Source: UBA6136 sp044237765 (GTDB taxonomy: Bacteria > Pseudomonadota > Gammaproteobacteria > Methylococcales > Methylococcaceae). Taken from it: DNA of 64,000 nucleotides. Location: NCBI GenBank assembly GCA_044237765.1, contig JBIIEQ010000005.1, positions 10,467 to 74,466 on the forward strand, read 5' to 3'. The translations under genes and the position numbers were made by a program. The number at the start of each line of letters is the position of its first letter. Position 1 is the first letter of the stretch. Shown here in pieces: positions 61,792 to 64,000 of the stretch. Under the pieces are notes generated by a model. That model saw only the letters and a list, made by a program, of their open reading frames with translations, was not told the origin of the DNA and searched no databases.

Positions 61792-61828
61792 GAGTACCTT
61801 TTCAAAAACACGGTTTCAAAAGGTACTC
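61792..61828. repeat. 11-bp inverted repeat ahead of the integrase (att or operator candidate)
   Basis: GAGTACCTTTT (61792-61802) and AAAAGGTACTC (61818-61828) are a perfect inverted pair with a 15-base spacer. A third similar motif, TGTACCTCAG, precedes them at 61781. Such repeats next to an integrase gene are typical recombinase-binding sites or the left attachment site, but no tRNA or duplicated core can be seen, since the right end of the island is outside the window. Confidence 0.55.
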
Positions 61829-61877
61829 AAAATGAACTCAAAGCCTTGCCAGCCGTGGTCTACAGAGAAATTCATCC

Positions 61878-63140
61878 ATGCCTATCACCCAACCCAAGAT
61901 CAATGCGCTGCTGAAGCAGTCCAAACAGCAAGGCAAGGAGATCGTTGAAACCGATGGCACTGTGCCTGGGCTGAGTTTCAAGGCGACGGCGACGGGATTT
62001 GGTTCATGGACCATGCGCTATTACTTGGGCGGCAAGCAGAAGAAGATCACCATCGGCCAATATCCCGCCTGGGGCATAGCCGACGCACGGGAAGAAGCCA
62101 AGCGACTCAGACGCGAGGTGGACACCGGAACGGACGTGGCGCTGGAGAAACGTCGCAAGAAACAGGAAGCGCGGGCGGCATGGACGGTTGATGACCTGGC
62201 GAAGTATTACTTCGAGCTGGCCGAGAAAGACCTGGCGCCGCACACGCATGGGCAGCGGTTCCGGCTGTACGAGCGATTCATCAAGCCCGGTTATGGGAAT
62301 GTGCCGGTTGTCAGCATCAAGCCTGCTGATATTGGCGACAGTGTGCGAGCCTCGGCACAAGCGGGCCAAACCCTGCCAAGGAATATCCTGATTCTGTGGA
62401 CCCAGCTTTACCATATCGCGGTCGGGCAGGGCATGGTCCCGGCGAATCCCTGTCGAGACCTCAAAGCCTCCGCCATCACCGGAAAGAAAGAGTCTGCACC
62501 CAAACAGCGCACCGCACTGAAGGAGGCCGAGTTGAGGCCGTTCCTGAAAGCCTTGCCAGCACTACCGAGACCTTACGAGCTGGCGATCCGTCTGCTGCTG
62601 TTGACCGGCGTCCGCGTCAGCCAGCTATCAGAAGCCAAGGCCGAGGAGTTCGACCTCGAGGCCGGTATCTGGCATATCCCACATGAACGGCGCAAGAATC
62701 GACGCTTCACCCAAGGCCCGCATGACATGCCATTGCCGAAAGAGGCGGTCGAGTGGGTCAAGGAACTGCTGGTGATGGCCGACCGATCCGGCTATCTCTT
62801 CCCGCAAGAAGGACGCCGCCATGTGGTTGGAAGGACCGCCTTCAGCAAGGGGGAAACCTTCAGGAATTGGCTGGACCGCATCCATAAGGAGCATGGACAG
62901 TGGCGACGAGTCACGCCGCATGATTTGCGGTCCACCTGTAAAAGCCTGTTGACTGAGTTGCGGATAGATTACGAAACCCGTCAGCGGTATCTCGATCATG
63001 CCCTGGAATCCTCGATGGATAGGGTTTATGACAAAGCTGATTTACTCGACCACAAAGCCGACGCATCCCGCCGACTGCTGGCGTATCTGAAGCGGTTGGA
63101 GACAGAGGAAACCGGCAACAAGGTGGTTCGCATCCGCTAA
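61878..63140 (+). CDS. Tyrosine recombinase (integrase) with N-terminal arm-binding domain
   Basis: A 420-residue phage/island integrase. An N-terminal DUF4102-like arm-binding domain (residues 20-95, LSFKATATGFGSWTMRYYLGGKQKKITIGQYP), a core-binding SAM-like domain (about 105-190) and the catalytic domain, with Arg in LTGVRVSQL, His-x-x-Arg in TPHDLRSTCKS, and Tyr in SMDRVYDKADLL. All key residues are present, so the enzyme may be active. It would insert the island behind glnA. The start ATG lies 50 bp behind the inverted repeat, with an in-frame ATG-free upstream region. Confidence 0.93.
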   Translation: MPITQPKINALLKQSKQQGKEIVETDGTVPGLSFKATATGFGSWTMRYYLGGKQKKITIGQYPAWGIADAREEAKRLRREVDTGTDVALEKRRKKQEARAAWTVDDLAKYYFELAEKDLAPHTHGQRFRLYERFIKPGYGNVPVVSIKPADIGDSVRASAQAGQTLPRNILILWTQLYHIAVGQGMVPANPCRDLKASAITGKKESAPKQRTALKEAELRPFLKALPALPRPYELAIRLLLLTGVRVSQLSEAKAEEFDLEAGIWHIPHERRKNRRFTQGPHDMPLPKEAVEWVKELLVMADRSGYLFPQEGRRHVVGRTAFSKGETFRNWLDRIHKEHGQWRRVTPHDLRSTCKSLLTELRIDYETRQRYLDHALESSMDRVYDKADLLDHKADASRRLLAYLKRLETEETGNKVVRIR

Positions 63141-63231
63141 AATCGGGATACCGCGCTAGCCCGGCCAGGCGAAAACCGATCCCCTACATCGTTGCGCGGC
63201 TCCTACCAGTAGGGCCACCGTGTAGGGCGGC

Positions 63232-63672
63232 ATGAAGATCAAAACAATCAAGCGAGTCCTCGATGAGGAGCACGCTTATCAGTCAGAGAAAATTCGTCGT
63301 CAACTGGAAGAGTCCACCGGCATTGCAGCGGCAAGGCGCGGCATGGACATGCTGAACGAGGATCCAATGAAAAGGGCCATGCAGGAATACGGCCTGCTAC
63401 CCGATCCCGACGAGCCATCACCCGAAGACGTCGCCAAGGCCAGACTTGATGCAGAGGCAGCACAAGCTGTGCGAGCGCAAGTGCAGGCCTACTATGGCCG
63501 ACAGGGAGGCACGGCCAAGGGAAGAGTGAACGCAGATCGTGATGAAACCATCCGCCGCGAATACTTGGCAATGGCTCAGGCGAATCACCAGGCACCCGTC
63601 GCGGCATTGTCCAGAAAATACCACCTCTCTGACCGCCGCATCCGCCAAATCGTAAAAAAGGCGGAAACATAG
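63232..63672 (+). CDS. Unrecognised island protein with C-terminal helix-turn-helix-like end
   Basis: I do not know this 146-residue protein. It has no signal peptide. The N-terminal half is charged and helical (KTIKRVLDEEHAYQSEKIRRQLEES). The last 30 residues, APVAALSRKYHLSDRRIRQIVKKAE, resemble a helix-turn-helix (turn at HLSDRR), so DNA binding is possible. It lies 91 bp behind the integrase, in the same direction, and may belong to the island's control genes. No homology claim is made. Confidence 0.5.
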   Translation: MKIKTIKRVLDEEHAYQSEKIRRQLEESTGIAAARRGMDMLNEDPMKRAMQEYGLLPDPDEPSPEDVAKARLDAEAAQAVRAQVQAYYGRQGGTAKGRVNADRDETIRREYLAMAQANHQAPVAALSRKYHLSDRRIRQIVKKAET

Positions 63673-63742
63673 GCCATTTCCGGCCTGCTACATTTCCGCC
63701 TAACTCTTCATTCTGCGGGCTTCATTCATTTGGAGCCTATCA

Positions 63743-63928
63743 ATGCAAACAGACGATTTACGAGGCAGGCTTGTATCCAAGCAATTCGCCTCAGAGAAAT
63801 ATCAAGCCTCTATATGCTATTGGGACCGCCTGATCCGGGCGGGCAAAATCAAAGCGGTTCGCCTGAGTCCGAAGGAGTTATGCTCAAAAGTTGTGGATGA
63901 GCAGCTGATGGAGGCGGCGTATTCTTGA
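63743..63928 (+). CDS. Small island protein, possible excisionase-like DNA binder
   Basis: A 61-residue ORF. It starts MQTDDLRGRLVSKQFASEKY and contains SICYWDRLIRAGKIKAVRLSP, which could form a short winged-helix like AlpA/Xis proteins that help integrases. The assignment is weak: it rests on size, basic-charged composition and position behind the integrase. Its stop overlaps an ATG (TGATG) that opens the next frame. Confidence 0.4.
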   Translation: MQTDDLRGRLVSKQFASEKYQASICYWDRLIRAGKIKAVRLSPKELCSKVVDEQLMEAAYS

Positions 63929-64000
63929 TGGTCTTCAAGGTCATCAATGCCTACGAGAGGAGTGAATACGCCGTGAGTAAAGATAAGATGACTCGGTTAA
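63928..64000 (+). CDS. Partial ORF running off the right edge
   Basis: From the ATG that overlaps the previous stop the frame reads MVFKVINAYERSEYAVSKDK and stays open to the window end (24 codons). A GTG at 63973 after GAGGAGTG is an alternative start. Too little is seen to name it. Confidence 0.3.
   Translation, partial: MVFKVINAYERSEYAVSKDKMTRL

Noticed and set aside
61660..61877. tRNA gene as the integration target of the island
   Set aside because: I looked for a cloverleaf and a T-loop GGTTCGAATCC-type motif at the glnA-integrase junction and saw none.

Overview
The window is chromosomal DNA of a gammaproteobacterium. The evidence is the complete gammaproteobacterial-type dcw order (mraZ to ftsZ, then lpxC), the lpxC-dciA-secA-argJ-nudix/thiE string, a UvrD of E. 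coli length, CmoB, an aerobic HemF and a SlyD with a histidine-rich tail. A 3-hexulose-6-phosphate synthase / 6-phospho-3-hexuloisomerase pair next to a transketolase, a class II aldolase and a CbbR-like LysR regulator points to C1 assimilation through the ribulose monophosphate route, possibly with a Calvin-type sugar rearrangement. A methanotroph, a methylotroph or an autotroph with this pathway would all fit; the species cannot be named from the sequence alone. Layout: 1-1.6 kb is the end of phoH, then ybeY and corC. 1.6-9.8 kb is an accessory-looking stretch. It holds a 31-unit pentamer array, a palindromic dispersed repeat, a murein endopeptidase (mepA), an unrecognised two-gene membrane/coiled-coil operon, a small one-helix membrane protein, a CcdA/CcdB-like toxin-antitoxin pair, a YjbQ-family gene, a type IV pilin with a perfect terminator, a probable group II intron fragment lodged just behind that terminator, a frameshifted AAA ATPase and an IS3 remnant. 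9.8-14 kb is the his operon (hisB-H-A-F-I and hisE), interrupted before hisE by a DUF4160/DUF2442 pair. 14-26.5 kb is housekeeping: a GIDE-like/LemA pair, a gamma carbonic anhydrase, aroE, hemB, mlaC, hemF, cmoB, rimO, slyD, pcnB, folK, panB and panC. 26.5-32.3 kb is the carbon module: cbbR-like gene, tkt, fba and, convergently, hps-phi with its own strong promoter and a candidate operator palindrome. 32.5-36.5 kb has a secreted or anchored protein with five TGVxxY repeats, a HAD phosphatase, uvrD and a small YgaP-like membrane protein. 36.9-54.4 kb is the dcw cluster, with a recognisable sigma-70 promoter and four 10-bp-phased MraZ boxes ahead of mraZ. Its genes overlap or nearly touch, so they are probably translated as one long operon. 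murF is missing from its usual place between murE and mraY; a 40-codon translationally coupled ORF sits there instead. 54.5-60 kb is dciA (divergent), secA, argJ and a fused Nudix-ThiE gene. 60-61.7 kb is glnA with a textbook NtrC site and a -24/-12 (sigma-54) promoter. From 61.7 kb a mobile island begins: a tyrosine recombinase with an arm-binding domain, preceded by an 11-bp inverted repeat, then small unrecognised genes running off the right edge. How the parts work together: the dcw block supplies peptidoglycan precursors (MurE, MraY, MurD, MurG, MurC, MurB, Ddl) and the divisome (FtsL, FtsI, FtsW, FtsQ, FtsA, FtsZ). The hps-phi genes fix formaldehyde onto ribulose 5-phosphate, and tkt and fba regenerate that acceptor. 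glnA links nitrogen assimilation to NtrC control. The most notable leads are the missing murF, the uncharacterised 3.0-5.4 kb operon, the TGVxxY repeat protein next to hps-phi, the hps-phi operator palindrome and the terminator-associated intron fragment.
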